Of a stretch of DNA of 64,000 bases, positions 1 to 10,831 are shown piece after piece. The DNA lies in contig WNYE01000074.1 of NCBI GenBank assembly GCA_021396245.1, positions 62,001 to 126,000 of the forward strand, in the 5' to 3' direction. The notes below the pieces were generated by a model. It searched no databases. It was not told the origin of the DNA and was given only the letters and a program-made list of their open reading frames with translations. The translations under genes were made by a program, and so were the position numbers. Each line of letters starts with the position of its first letter. The stretch's first letter is position 1. The stretch comes from Sporothrix humicola (lineage: Eukaryota; Ascomycota; Sordariomycetes; Ophiostomatales; Ophiostomataceae).

Positions 1-1969
1 GACGGGGTGGGAACACAAAGAAAAGGCGGCTTCGGTTCGATGTTCGGCTCGATCTTGTTGTCCGGGGGTGTCAGACAATGTCAGAGTGGCACGGCGTGAG
101 ATGGGCAGGGAGGTTGTTGGTGATGGAAACGGAGCAAGAAAGAGTAGGAATGCCTCGTTGGAACAGAAACAAGAGATAAATAAAATGATCACGGCTTTTC
201 CGCGACACGGGCTTCACACAAAAATTACGGGCCTAGAGGCTTTATGTTGTCTTGTCCGCTCCTTCCTGCGAGTGAGAGCAAACTGGGGTAAAGAATGTCC
301 TGTGGGAGAGAAGGCGCGCTGGAGCTCCATCGTCTCACGTCTCCTTCTCTCATTGCCGAGGCTCGTGGCCCGCAACCGCCTGGCCCTTTCCCTTTTGGGC
401 TGTGGTTGCGGCAACATAGCGGCAGTTTTCCTCTCCCCGCTTGCTGCTTCTGCTACAATCCCCCCGCTGGAGGCCAAGCGAACGCGCCTGGGGGCCTGCA
501 AATCGGTGCAAATCGTACGGAGAAATCGCCCTCTGGACTGGAGAAGACTCCAGATTCGCCCCAGCTCGCCACGCGAAAACGGCAGGAACATAGCGAAGGC
601 GGGCAGGCGTCTTTCTACGGATGCATGCGCTCATGCGCTTTTTGCAGTGTTTGCAGGCCAAAAAAGTAATCAAATAGGCAAGTGCTCATGATTACCTATC
701 ACGGAAAATGGGGTAACTTAGGGTAGGTGGCAGACGATGAAGGAGATTCTCGAAATGGAAGCAGCGAATGATGGCGGGTGAATCGGGGGATTATGGGGCG
801 CCGCGGTTGTTTGAGCTCTCCTCATCTTCTCCTCTTTGTCCCTCTTTCTGTCCCTCTTGGCCATTGTCAATTACACTTCGATTGTCAACTTTCTGCGACG
901 CACCTCAATGACCCCTCACGCGAGGGTTTTGAAGGATACAGGCATGTTCCTCCGACAAACGGCTTCCTCGTGACGGCGGAATCTGCGATCTGCAATATGC
1001 AAGACATTCGAAGCTCTTTGCACGAAAACTTCAGCAGAGAGATCCAGAAATTTGGAGAAGCACCATCCAATCGGCTCAGACTGGCCAATTGCAGAGCTCG
1101 CGATGTTCGGCCCCAAAACCGTCTGCTATCCCGAAGCGGCGTAGCCTTGTCAAATCGATTTTAAAAGCTAGGCTGAGCCATCGATTCTCGGGACACAGGC
1201 TCGACAGGCCACCGACTGTCAATGTCAGTTCCGTGACGGTTCTCCCCGTTCATCGGCTGACTGCACAGGCACCATGATGCCGTGAACAAACAAACGAAGA
1301 CAACAAACCACGGCCGAACGAAACCCGTGATTATGTCACCATTCTGTCTTTGCCCCCCGTTCTTCCTTCAATCCCTTTTCCTCAAGGATATTGTTGTTGT
1401 TGTCATTCCTTCTTTTCCAACACTCAGCCGTTAGCAAATATTCAGGAAAAAAAAGAGCGAGCGGCCCAGCGCCAGGGCAGCCACGTTGCGTTCTGTTCGA
1501 ACCATGCCGACTGGTGCTGTTTACGTGCATGGGCAAGCTAGGGTTGCGATCCAGCTGGGACTGGGTCACTCCGTCTAAGTGCGACCTCCGGCAATCTCAA
1601 TCGGGAAATTCGAATTTGGAGGGCCCATTAAGCACTGGGAGCCTCTCTCCTAAATTCATGAATGCGGCACACAAAAAGGACGAGATGGAATGAGGCTGAA
1701 AGACAAAGGGACAAACCCAGAGTCAAGAAAGACACAAGACACGTAAAACGATGGAGGGACGGGGACACTGACAGAGACCATTGACATAGGACAAAGACAT
1801 GGCCAGCGCCACGCAATATTGGCAATGCAAATCGTGTTTGACGGCGACACAACAAATGTTTCTCATCATTGGGCTACTCAACCCCAAATCCTGGGCTTTG
1901 GAAATGTAAGGATCTTTTGTATGCCCATTGGGCCATTGCGTACTTTCATACTCTTGTCCTACCTGTCAA
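1..1969. other. Intergenic, no supported gene
   Basis: Open frames occur on both strands, the longest about 200 codons near 68-691, but none shows a recognisable domain and frames overlap on opposite strands. The stretch probably contains the promoter of the downstream GH128 gene. I see no RNA gene or repeat in it. Confidence 0.5.
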
Positions 1970-2156
1970 TGGCTCACTTCTTTGTTCCGCGAGTCTTGGT
2001 ACTCTTGTCTTTTTTGTCTTTTTCGCTGCCTTGTCCACAGTAGTCCTGCTCAATGGCCATTCTGTCGTTATCTTTTGCCTTTCAAAACACCATGCTCTGC
2101 ATGTTCTGTCACGATGCAAAACTCAATACCTCACCATTTTCGCACAGATATTCGAA

Positions 2157-3155
2157 ATGCACACCTACGCATCCGCAGCATTACCGACCAAACGTGGCCT
2201 CGCCTTCACACCAAACTCCACATGGCCGCAGGACAACTACATATGGGCACGACCGCCGTCAGGCTTGACATGGTATTACAATTACGATTATCTTCCGTCT
2301 CCCGCCTACAGCAACCTCTCACAAAACGACTTTGAATTTGTGCCCATGCTCTGGGGTGCACCACCAAGCGCTTCAGACACCACATTTCTGAATGCCGTCA
2401 AAGCACTTCTTGACAAGGGCGTCAACATCAGCCGTGTCATGACTTTCAACGAACCCGAGTTGTCGATGAGCTACGGCGGCAGTGATATCGTTCCTTCTAT
2501 CGCTGCCGAAGTCTGGGTGTCCAACATCATTCCATTGCAGGCCCTTGGCGTCAAGGTCGGCCTCCCAGCATGCTCAGGCAGCACAGATGCAATACCTTGG
2601 CTCAATCAGATGCTTGGAAACTGCAGCAAGCTCATCAGTGCAGTCCACAAAGCTAGGAACTGCACGTTCGATTTTGTGCCGCTCCACTGGTATGGAGGTT
2701 TTGAGGGCCTAGCGAGCCACATTGGCACTTATGCCTCAGCGTATGTTCTATGTTCAGCGGTCATATTTATGTTGATTCTTGTTGTATTTCCCATGCTGAC
2801 CATCAGATTTCCGAATACTCCGCTTTGGGTGACGGAGTTCAACTACAACGACCAGGATCTCGCGACGACACAAGAGTACTTTAACACTTCAATAGAGTAC
2901 CTCGACAGACTCAGCTACATTGGCCGCTACTCATTTTTCGGTGCCTTCCGGTCATCCGTGTCAAATGTCGGCCCAAATGCGGCCATGTTGAGTGCCGGTG
3001 GCCAGTTGACAGATATTGGTGCATGGTATCTAGGCGAGAATGCCACGGGCATTGCTCCTGATAGTGGTGCACCGCGAGCTTGGGGATGCAGCCCACTGAT
3101 GCTTGCACTTTTGGTTTCATGGCTCACGACAGTTGCACTGCTGGCAGCCGCGTGA
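2157..3155 (+). CDS. GH128-type secreted glycosyl hydrolase with GPI-anchor signal
   Basis: This is a predicted extracellular or wall-bound beta-glucanase of the Asl1-like catalytic family (GH128). An in-frame intron lies at 2741-2806 (GTATGT, GCTGAC branch, CAG; 66 bp). Because its length is divisible by three, an unspliced frame hides it and would insert a false hydrophobic segment. Removing it restores ASAFPNTPLWVTEF, the usual GH128 strand. The two expected catalytic glutamates are visible in FNEPEL and VTEFNY, and WYGGF is also typical. The C terminus ends in a hydrophobic tail after GCSP, a typical GPI-attachment signal. The start is unsettled. ATG 2157 gives 310 residues with no good signal peptide. 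An upstream ATG at 1970 opens a signal-like peptide (MAHFFVPRVLVLLSFLSF) that could join by an intron ending near 2190, but the needed donor is non-canonical. The family call is firm; the first exon is not. Confidence 0.8.
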   Translation: MHTYASAALPTKRGLAFTPNSTWPQDNYIWARPPSGLTWYYNYDYLPSPAYSNLSQNDFEFVPMLWGAPPSASDTTFLNAVKALLDKGVNISRVMTFNEPELSMSYGGSDIVPSIAAEVWVSNIIPLQALGVKVGLPACSGSTDAIPWLNQMLGNCSKLISAVHKARNCTFDFVPLHWYGGFEGLASHIGTYASAYVLCSAVIFMLILVVFPMLTIRFPNTPLWVTEFNYNDQDLATTQEYFNTSIEYLDRLSYIGRYSFFGAFRSSVSNVGPNAAMLSAGGQLTDIGAWYLGENATGIAPDSGAPRAWGCSPLMLALLVSWLTTVALLAAA

Positions 3156-3317
3156 TGTCATCATTGCATAGATGGCGCGTTTTGGGCACTTTATTGAAAA
3201 GTCGTTTTATTTTGGACACATTTGTTTTATTCAAATTTCAATCTATATTTTGATCTTGTTCCAATTTTGCTTTTCGCCACTACCCACTAACCCAAGCCCC
3301 AAGCACATGCCCTACGA

Positions 3318-5245
3318 CTAGAAGCGGCCGCGGTTCAGGAACTTGTTAGGCAGGTCAACATACTTGGCACGCAGGTACTCGCCCAGGTTCTTGCCCAGGT
3401 AGTCCAGCTCGCTGGTGGAGTTGAAGCCACGGTCGAGGTGGTCGAGCAGCAAAAAGTGCACGGCGCGGATGCCGGGCAGCTCGAAGCGCTCGATTTTCTT
3501 GCCCTTGTCGCTCTTCTCCAGCAGCTGCTTGATCTTGTCGATGGTCAGGATGCTGCGCAGCCAGTCCCACTCATCGTCGTGGCGGACATAGAAGCCGACA
3601 TTGGCGTCGCTGGCCTTGTCGCCAGACCGACAGCCCACAATCCAGCCGAGCGGGCCACGCGTGGTCGGGCCGAACGAGTCGAGGGGCACGGGGTTGGTAG
3701 TCTCGTAGCTATTCTGGTCACGCGGGTAGTCGGTGCGGACGTTCTTCTGGACGGGGATATCAATGGTCGAGTTGGACCACAGAAGGCGGGCCTGGTGCTT
3801 CACCTCGCTCTGTTGCAGCAGGGTCACAAAGTACTCGTAAAACGGCTTGCCCTCCGACTGGCGCATGTCGTTGCCGAGCGTGGCACCCGGGCAGCTCTGC
3901 AGGAAATTCTCGAGACACCAGCGGTTGAGGCCGGGTACGTCGACGCTCGTCTTGTCCATCAGCTTGCGGTTCTTGGTCTGGGCAAAGATGCGGAAGTCGA
4001 CAGTGGAGCTCTCGATGCTGCGCGGGTTGTCCATGCTGTACCCGTTGAGCTGGAATTCCAGGCAGGTGAATTCGTCAATGTTCTTGCCGATGGAGTGGCG
4101 GATCTGTCTCTCAGTCCACTCGGCCTTGGCCTCGAGGTCCAGGCCGCAGATGAAGATGTGGAATTCCGCCTGGTAGCCGCCGAACGCGGTAATGCCGACC
4201 TTTGTCGTGGACGGGGCAGGGAGGCCCTTGACGCCGGTGACGAGGACCTTGTCCTTCTCAAGCTGGGTCATCTTGATGCCCTCGATGCGGGCAGTGACAT
4301 CCGAGCCGTAGTAGAGAGGGCCCTGGATTTCGTACAGCAGCTGCGACTCGACGGTGCCGACGGAGATCTGACAATGTTAGAAGGAGCAGTCAAAGGAGAC
4401 TAATAACTGAGGGAACCTACCTCGCCGTCGGTGTTGGCCTCCTTGGTGATGATGCTGGTTCCGTCTTGGAGAATCTCGGCAATGGGGAAGCCAATGTTTT
4501 CACAGCTCTCCATCAAGTTCTTGAAGCCGGAGTAGTAGCCGCCGCAGACATACGACGAGCACTCGATCAAGTGGCCCGCAATAAGAGAGCCGGCAATCGG
4601 GTCCAGATCGGCCTCGCGGTCCCAGCCGTGCCACCACATGGCCGCGCCCACCGTCGTCGCCGCATCGGCAACGCGGCCGCAAATCACGATATCGGCACCC
4701 TGGCGAAGCGCCTCGGCCACGCCGGCACCGCCCAGGTAGCACTGGGCACACACAATCTCGTGGCCCCACTCGCGCAGCGGCTTGCGCGTCATCAGGCCGA
4801 CAAAGTCCTCGCCCTTGCCGTCGTTGTACAACAGCTTCACCGTGTCCGTGACGTCGTCGCCGGCCACCCACGCCACCTTGAGGTCCAGCCCCTGCTTCTG
4901 GACCTCGGCCAGCACGACTTGGGCGAGAAGCTCCGTATCGCTGGCGCCCGCGTTGACGGCCAGCTTGATGTTCTTGGACTTGAGGTAGGGCAGGGCCGGC
5001 TCCAGGTTCTCCATAAACGAGGGATCGTACAGACCCTCGACCTGCTCGGGCAGGCGGCCCTCGGCCTTGAGCTTCTCATTTTCAATCTTTTGCGCGCCGT
5101 GCAGCGTCATGGTGCACTCGGACAGCCAGTCGCCGATGATGCAGTCGACGTCGCAGTTCTTGGCAATGTCGCCGATGGCGCGCTGGCGATCGGTAAAGCC
5201 GCCAGAGCAGCCGGCGATGCGGATGCCGCGCTTTGCAGAAGGCAT
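3318..5245 (-). CDS. AtuA-family protein (acyclic terpene utilisation, DUF1446)
   Basis: There are two exons: 5245-4421 and 4367-3318, with a 53-bp intron at 4368-4420 (GTAGGT...GTCAG). Exon 1 is exactly 275 codons and the join is phase 0 (...TDGE|ISVGT...), giving 624 residues. The N-terminal two thirds match the AtuA domain: an early IAGCSGGFTDR glycine motif, DWLSECTM, VNAGASD, and a central CGRVADAATTVGAAMWW segment. The C-terminal part contains GCRSGDKASDANVGF, typical of the AtuA-associated C-terminal domain. In Pseudomonas, AtuA is encoded in the citronellol/geraniol catabolic operon; the reaction of fungal homologues is not established. No targeting peptide or membrane segment is seen, so it is probably cytosolic. 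ATG 5245 was chosen because upstream in-frame codons look non-coding and start-like similarity begins at MPSAKRGIRIAG. Confidence 0.88.
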
Positions 5246-6766
5246 ATTGGTGAAGGATGGAGGGTGAGGGTGAGGGTCGGTGTTGGTGAAGTGCTTGAAA
5301 AGGGGTGTAAACAAGGTGTGAATAGCAAGTACCACAGGCCTAGTCGATAAATGGCTGAGATGAGAACATGGACATGCACACGGGACCACCGGCATATCTT
5401 TATACATTTAACAATCCTCAATTCTTTACATACATGGCTGCATTTGGAGGTGCCGTCACGACCATCCCCGTCTCCAAAACCACTGAGTAAGTGCTTTGGC
5501 GATTCAGCAAGTGGATCTCCACCACACTTTGATACATCAAACAACCCCAACTCAAGACGCAGCCACGCCTCGCTAGATCCCTCGCAGAGCCCTATTTTGG
5601 GATGGCCAACTGCACATCGGAACACGAGTTCCTTGACTTTGATGTGTTTAGAAAGACCAACAAGGGATGCATGGACAAATCTGCCTGGGAGCTGTGGTTG
5701 GGATGGGGTACACGCATTCTGTAAGTTGTGAACTTACACGGCAAAAAGTGGGTCCCTAACAACACTGGTCACAGGGACCGTTTTTTTCTCGAAGCCAAAG
5801 GGACGTGAATGTGCGGACACAGGAGAAGTAAAAAGATACAATATCCAGAAAGAGTTTCCTTCACAGAGAACATGGCAAGATAGGCATTGAAGAGCCTATG
5901 ATAACCAAACGACACAGAGGCTAGACATGCACATCAAGTTCCTCTCGTCTCTCGACGCTGTCAGAGCTTCCTGCATCCATCGAGCCATGCTGCCACCTTT
6001 GTTGTTCTTCCCCGCACGGCAATCTTAGTCCGAATGTGCTCTGAGTTACTCCGTAGTTTTGGGACTGCATCTTGATGGCTTGGGCGGGGAAGAAAGTTGA
6101 AATAGTAGAGTTCAAATAAATTTACTTGTGAATTAATATTTTGTTTTTACGAGAAATAAAATAAGATGTAATAATTATAAGTAAAAAAACAAATTGAAAA
6201 ATAAATGGAAGTCAAAACATCGTAAAATTAAGCAAATTAAAACAACATCATCATAATTTATGTTCAAAATACACATAAATACAGCCCTCACGCCAGATAT
6301 CAAGCATCACCCTAACGCTGTGCCTCCGCGCCATGTCGGAAAACGAATACCACGAAACACCACATAAACCACCCAAAACCGCCTACCCCAACCCATCAAG
6401 TTGGATTCTGGTTCCCACCATTCTTGTACCCCCCATTTTCGAGTCACAGTACCTTTTTTTTCTGGGGTTGAGTGGTCTCAGGACTCCAAAAAATTAGATA
6501 AAAAGATAAAGACCTGGGGAAGGTCGAGTCGAAGGGAGGACAACCAATGAATCAGCGATTCTGGCGCGCGTCCTTTGACGTCTCCTTTTAGTGTTTTGTG
6601 ATCTGATTCGACGACACCTCAATGGATATAACGACAGGACCGGATTGTAACTGTCAGCATCAACATCCTGCATGGTGCTAGCGGGTGTCGGATTCCTCGT
6701 TGCGTTCGTCGTGCCAGTATTGTGTCTGTAGGAGTTCCTCTTTAATGATCGCTCGCCCCGTTGCCC
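5246..6766. other. Intergenic with AT-rich patch at about 6105-6290
   Basis: This holds the upstream region of the AtuA gene and the downstream region of the minus-strand Zn2Cys6 gene. About 6105-6290 is strongly AT-rich, without an open frame. I see no gene. Confidence 0.5.
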
Positions 6767-9400
6767 TCACGTCGTGATCCCGCTGCGCTCCATCAGCACC
6801 GTCATCCGCGTCAACGAGTTGGCCACGTACGGCAGGTGGCCCCATGGTCGCAGCAGCTCCATGGCGCTGCGGATGTGGCCATCGTCGCGCGTAATCGGTA
6901 TAAACGCCAGCGCGGGCGCCTTGTGCGTGACAATCATCATGGCGACGAAAGCAAACGTGGTCCACAGCGAAATGCTGGTGCCCAGCTGCCAGCCCAGCAG
7001 CTGCTCGGCCGCCACTTCGAGATACAAGGCACAGCACCGGAAGCACTCGGTGGCCTCGATGCGAGCGAGGGCAATATCGTCGGTGTTTTCGCGGTCGGTG
7101 CCGAAGGCCTCCATGACCTTGAGGACGGAGGCCCACTCAAGGACAGTGGCAAGCGAAAAGTACTGCATGCGCAGAAACGACTTGCGGGCATCAAAGAGCG
7201 GTGTGTTGTCTAACGGGAAACGGATGGCGACGGGCAGGTGGCGGTGCCACTCGGCGGCCTGGTTTCGGAGTTCGGTGGTGACGACCGGAGCATAAACGAC
7301 ACGGCCGTCATGATAGCCGACAACATCGAGCGTGTCGCATACGAGCTTGCGGAGACTGATTTGTGCAAGGAAATAGTAGAAACCCGTGTCTTCATTCTCG
7401 AAGCGTGGTAATGGCACGATTTCGTGGTACAGCCGATGGCCGATTGTGTACATGCGCAACGACGCCTCAAATTCACTACAGAGGTTAGTAAGTGAACATT
7501 CAAGCAAAATAACCTCACTGTGTACGTACTCTGACATGATGGAGCAGGCCCAAAAGGCGCGGTGCCATGGCTCCGTCTCGGATGGGTCTAGACTCTTGAA
7601 CCATCTCGAACTTAGGACGTTCATACAGTCCCTCGTGCCCTGCATAATCACGTTCCACGACAGCAGCGGGTGCAGTGTCAGCTTAAAGTAGGCCGACTGC
7701 AGGATGCGGCAATGTAGTGTCGTCAAGCTGCTGCTCATAAATGTGAAGCGCTCTAACAGACGGCTGCCGTGAGAAAAGTAGTCGAGCCCAGGCAATGGGT
7801 TGGACCGGATGTCCGAGTGGTTCTGTAGGAGCGTGCCTGTCGCCAAGATAAACATAGCCAGGCAACTGTTGGGGTCGGCCGGTGCAAAACCACTCGCGCA
7901 CGCTGCATTGACGACTGTGTAGACGGCTGTCGGCTCAAACAATGGCATCCAGCCCAAGAAATTCTCGACAAATTTCTGGAGGACCAGTCGGACTGTCCTT
8001 TTCGAAACATCTGGGAAGACGGCCAGACACTGGGCCATCTGGCGCTTAAAGTCATCGCCGGCGGCCATCTCGCAATCGTAAAACTCGCCCGAGTCGTCAT
8101 AGCTCTCGGACGGGACATACGGCGGACACTCAAACGTCAACAGACTAGGCCGGGCGGTGAACTGGCCGCGCGTAGTCTTTTTGCTGATCCGCTGCTGCTG
8201 GAGGGTAATGGGGCTCGGGACGGAACTGCTTTGATTTCGTTGATGATGATGGCTATTGGTCATTCCATCTGTGCCGGCCACGTTGCTGTCGATGCTCCCT
8301 GTTTTTGGTGGGCCACCGCCAATGCCGTTGCCGTAGTCCGCCGTGCCAATATCGGACGCGGATCCCGGTGGTGAAGGGCCGCCGACCATGGCCGGAAGAG
8401 CCATCATACCGCTGCTGTTTGGTGGTGGCATGCCCACAGCTGTTGCTGGCCGCACTACAAGGCCACCGTTGGGACTCGTACCCATAAAGTGGCTGCCCGA
8501 CGCAAGCACGGCCTCCATCTTTTGCTTCTCCATCTCGGCCCACTTGGACTCGAGCTCCATCAGCCGCCGCTCCAGGCTGGATACATTTTTGGCGTCGGCC
8601 CGTGGCGAGCCTGTCGATGTAGATGAGGGGTTGCTATTTGACTGTGACGCCTTGGTGGCAGCCGATGCGCGGCTACGACTTTCTTTTGGCGTGGCGGCCG
8701 AGTTGGCCGACTCTCTGTACTGGCACTGGACGCCGAGGCCGGCGCAGAAGCCGCAGGTTGGGCGGACGGCGTCACATTTCTGCGGTTGTCAGCAAGAATC
8801 CGCGAAAGTAGGGTGATAGGAGGCGGTTAGAAGATGATCGTGCTGCGTAAACATAAAGGGAAGGTGCGGACAAGGATGTCCATATATGGAAAGAGGAGAA
8901 GGGGGAATAGAAGAAGGAAAGAAGGACCGGGGACACATGGGGACACCGCGTCATGCATGGACGGATCGGGGAGGGTGACACTTACGGTTTTTCGGAAACG
9001 GCATAGGTTACACTGTTGGTCAGGGCGGGAAGATCCTAGCGTTAGTAACTGGTCGTGTTGGGTGCGGTATCTTGATAGGCATGACTCGTGATTGAAAGAA
9101 GAGGGGGAGCCTCACAGCTATGGATATCCGTTTTCGTGGATAGTTCTCAACACTTGCCAGCGGAACAGGTTCAGTTACGGAGCCTGCCTCGCTGGCCTGC
9201 CGTTGTTGTTGAGGTGATGTTACTGAAGATTGCTTTGTAGGAGACTGGCCGTCCTTTTGTTGCTCCTGTTGGTCATGATCTTGTTGCTGGCCATCGCTCG
9301 GATGCTCGCTGGCTTGTAGCTGCAGTTGATGAGAAGCTGCAGAGGCAGGGCTGCCAGCGGCATCCGAGTCCGTGTCTGCGAGCTTCCGCTTGGGCGCCAT
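6767..9400 (-). CDS. Zn(II)2Cys6 fungal transcription factor with a 27-nt micro-exon
   Basis: There are four exons: 9400-9116, 9012-8986, 8779-7530 and 7475-6767. Introns are 103, 206 and 54 bp (GTGAGG, GTAAGT and GTACGT donors) and all phases agree, giving 756 residues. The Cys6 cluster is at residues 96-123 with spacing CX2CX6CX6CX2CX6C. Its first two cysteines come from the 9-codon exon 2 and the remaining four from exon 3. Exon 1 encodes a Gln-rich low-complexity N terminus (about residues 28-70) ending in a basic PRKR segment. A short predicted coiled coil follows the cluster (SSLERRLMELESKWAEMEKQ), as expected for dimerising regulators. The long C-terminal region resembles the fungal-specific transcription factor domain. 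The 54-bp third intron is divisible by three and reads through if missed; splicing gives SIMSDEFEASLRMY. The target genes are unknown. The neighbouring AtuA gene lies on the same strand about 1.5 kb downstream. Confidence 0.87.
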
Positions 9401-10831
9401 TGGGAATGATTGATAAAGGGAAGGGATCTTTGTGTCATGTACGACGCGTGCTCCGTATTACTGAATCATGCGATAAAATGGGCTGATTGCACATGCGATC
9501 GAACCCCCCTGGGGCACGCGACTTGTGGATGCAAACGGGGACCGGCAGTTTATTTTGTGAACAAACCGGTCGATCTGCCGTTCAGGGACAGTATCGAGGG
9601 TGGATCAGATATGTTGAAGCTGCTTGGCAGTGCTTAGAGATCCAATCCGTGTTGACGCCGTGGCTGCGAAAGTTGAAAATCGAGCTGTCACAAGCTGCTC
9701 GCGATGTGCTGCGACGCTGTGGTGTTGAAGACTGGACACTGGCCAGTGGCGTCAGTGGGCAAGCCCCGGCTGGGTGCAATTGGCCTCTTGGATCTGGCCT
9801 GTCAATACCCAAGGTCGTGTCGAGATCATGTACGATCCCTCTTTTTTCTTCTTTCGTCACAGCCTGTCAGACTGAAGCAATTGTCAATGGTCGCAAGTCA
9901 AGAAGCTGGGAAATGAAATTCACACAAAAAGAAAGATGTGCGCCGGCCGAGAGCCCGAAAAGCCGGATTTCCGGGGGCGCAACCCCGCATTTATGTGTCT
10001 TCCCCCAGATTTTGTGCCAGGTGCCATTGATCGCTGATGGCTGGCATTGTCGGTTGGTTTTTGGCGCCGTTGGTGCAATTGTGCTGTTGGTTTGTGCCCT
10101 CTTTGTGCCTGCTGACCAGATGGAATGCGCGGATTGGCGTGCACAAAATGGATAAAAATGGTGGTAGGTCAGCGCTTCGGAGAAGCTTTTCAGTGAACGC
10201 GCAATAATGCACAGCAAAATGGAGAGAAATGGGGGTTAGAGTGTTGGATGACTTGGGGTTAGCGGCTCTTTGTCGCTGCCTTGTCGTCTCCAATATGGGT
10301 ATGGACTGTGGGGAAAGCTCCCTGTCAAAGAAAAAAGCGCCGAGGCTGGAGAGGTCAATTGAAAGCCGTCATCATTGGCTGCAGGGAACATGAGCATGCA
10401 TATGGACTGTTGAGGTTGAGAGTGAGAATTCCTGATTATGTCATAACATCTTGATATTTATTTGGATATTTGTTTGTTTACATTGTGTCGATAGTATCGC
10501 TGGTGGCAGAATCAAATGAAAGCCAAGCTTGTGATTGAGTAAATCTTCATGACTTTTTTCTTTCAGTGACTAAAGATGCGACGCCGTTTGTGAAGGCAAT
10601 GCGTGATCTGGATGAGCTGATGACCCATGATGGGATGAAAACACGTGGACGATTGAGATCGCCGCTGTCAAAAGCCGTTGATCCCGGGTCCCGAGGTGAC
10701 ACACGGGAAGAGCCGAGAGATGACAGCCGTTGCGCCACAATATAGCTGACGACGATGTCAACAACCCCCCTTCACTACCGGGACCGGCTGCGCATGGCAA
10801 GTGAGGAGCTACCGTTAGCTGCCAGGCCCTC
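9401..10831. other. Intergenic, promoter region of the Zn2Cys6 gene
   Basis: This 1.4-kb stretch lies upstream of the minus-strand regulator starting at 9400 and downstream of the checkpoint gene. A plus-strand open frame of about 220 codons (9487-10155) lacks any recognisable motif. No RNA gene is seen. Confidence 0.5.

Noticed and set aside
68..691. A 207-codon frame at the left edge
   Set aside because: It overlaps other open frames on both strands, has no motif and no splice context.
1869..2156. Using the full open frame from 1869 as the N terminus of the GH128 protein
   Set aside because: It gives about 96 residues of irregular hydrophobic sequence and no proper signal peptide; an upstream intron or a later start is more likely.
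3438..4403. A 321-codon plus-strand frame opposite the AtuA gene
   Set aside because: It is the GC-rich antisense shadow of exon 2 of the AtuA gene; the translation is biased to Val, Ala and Leu with no motif.
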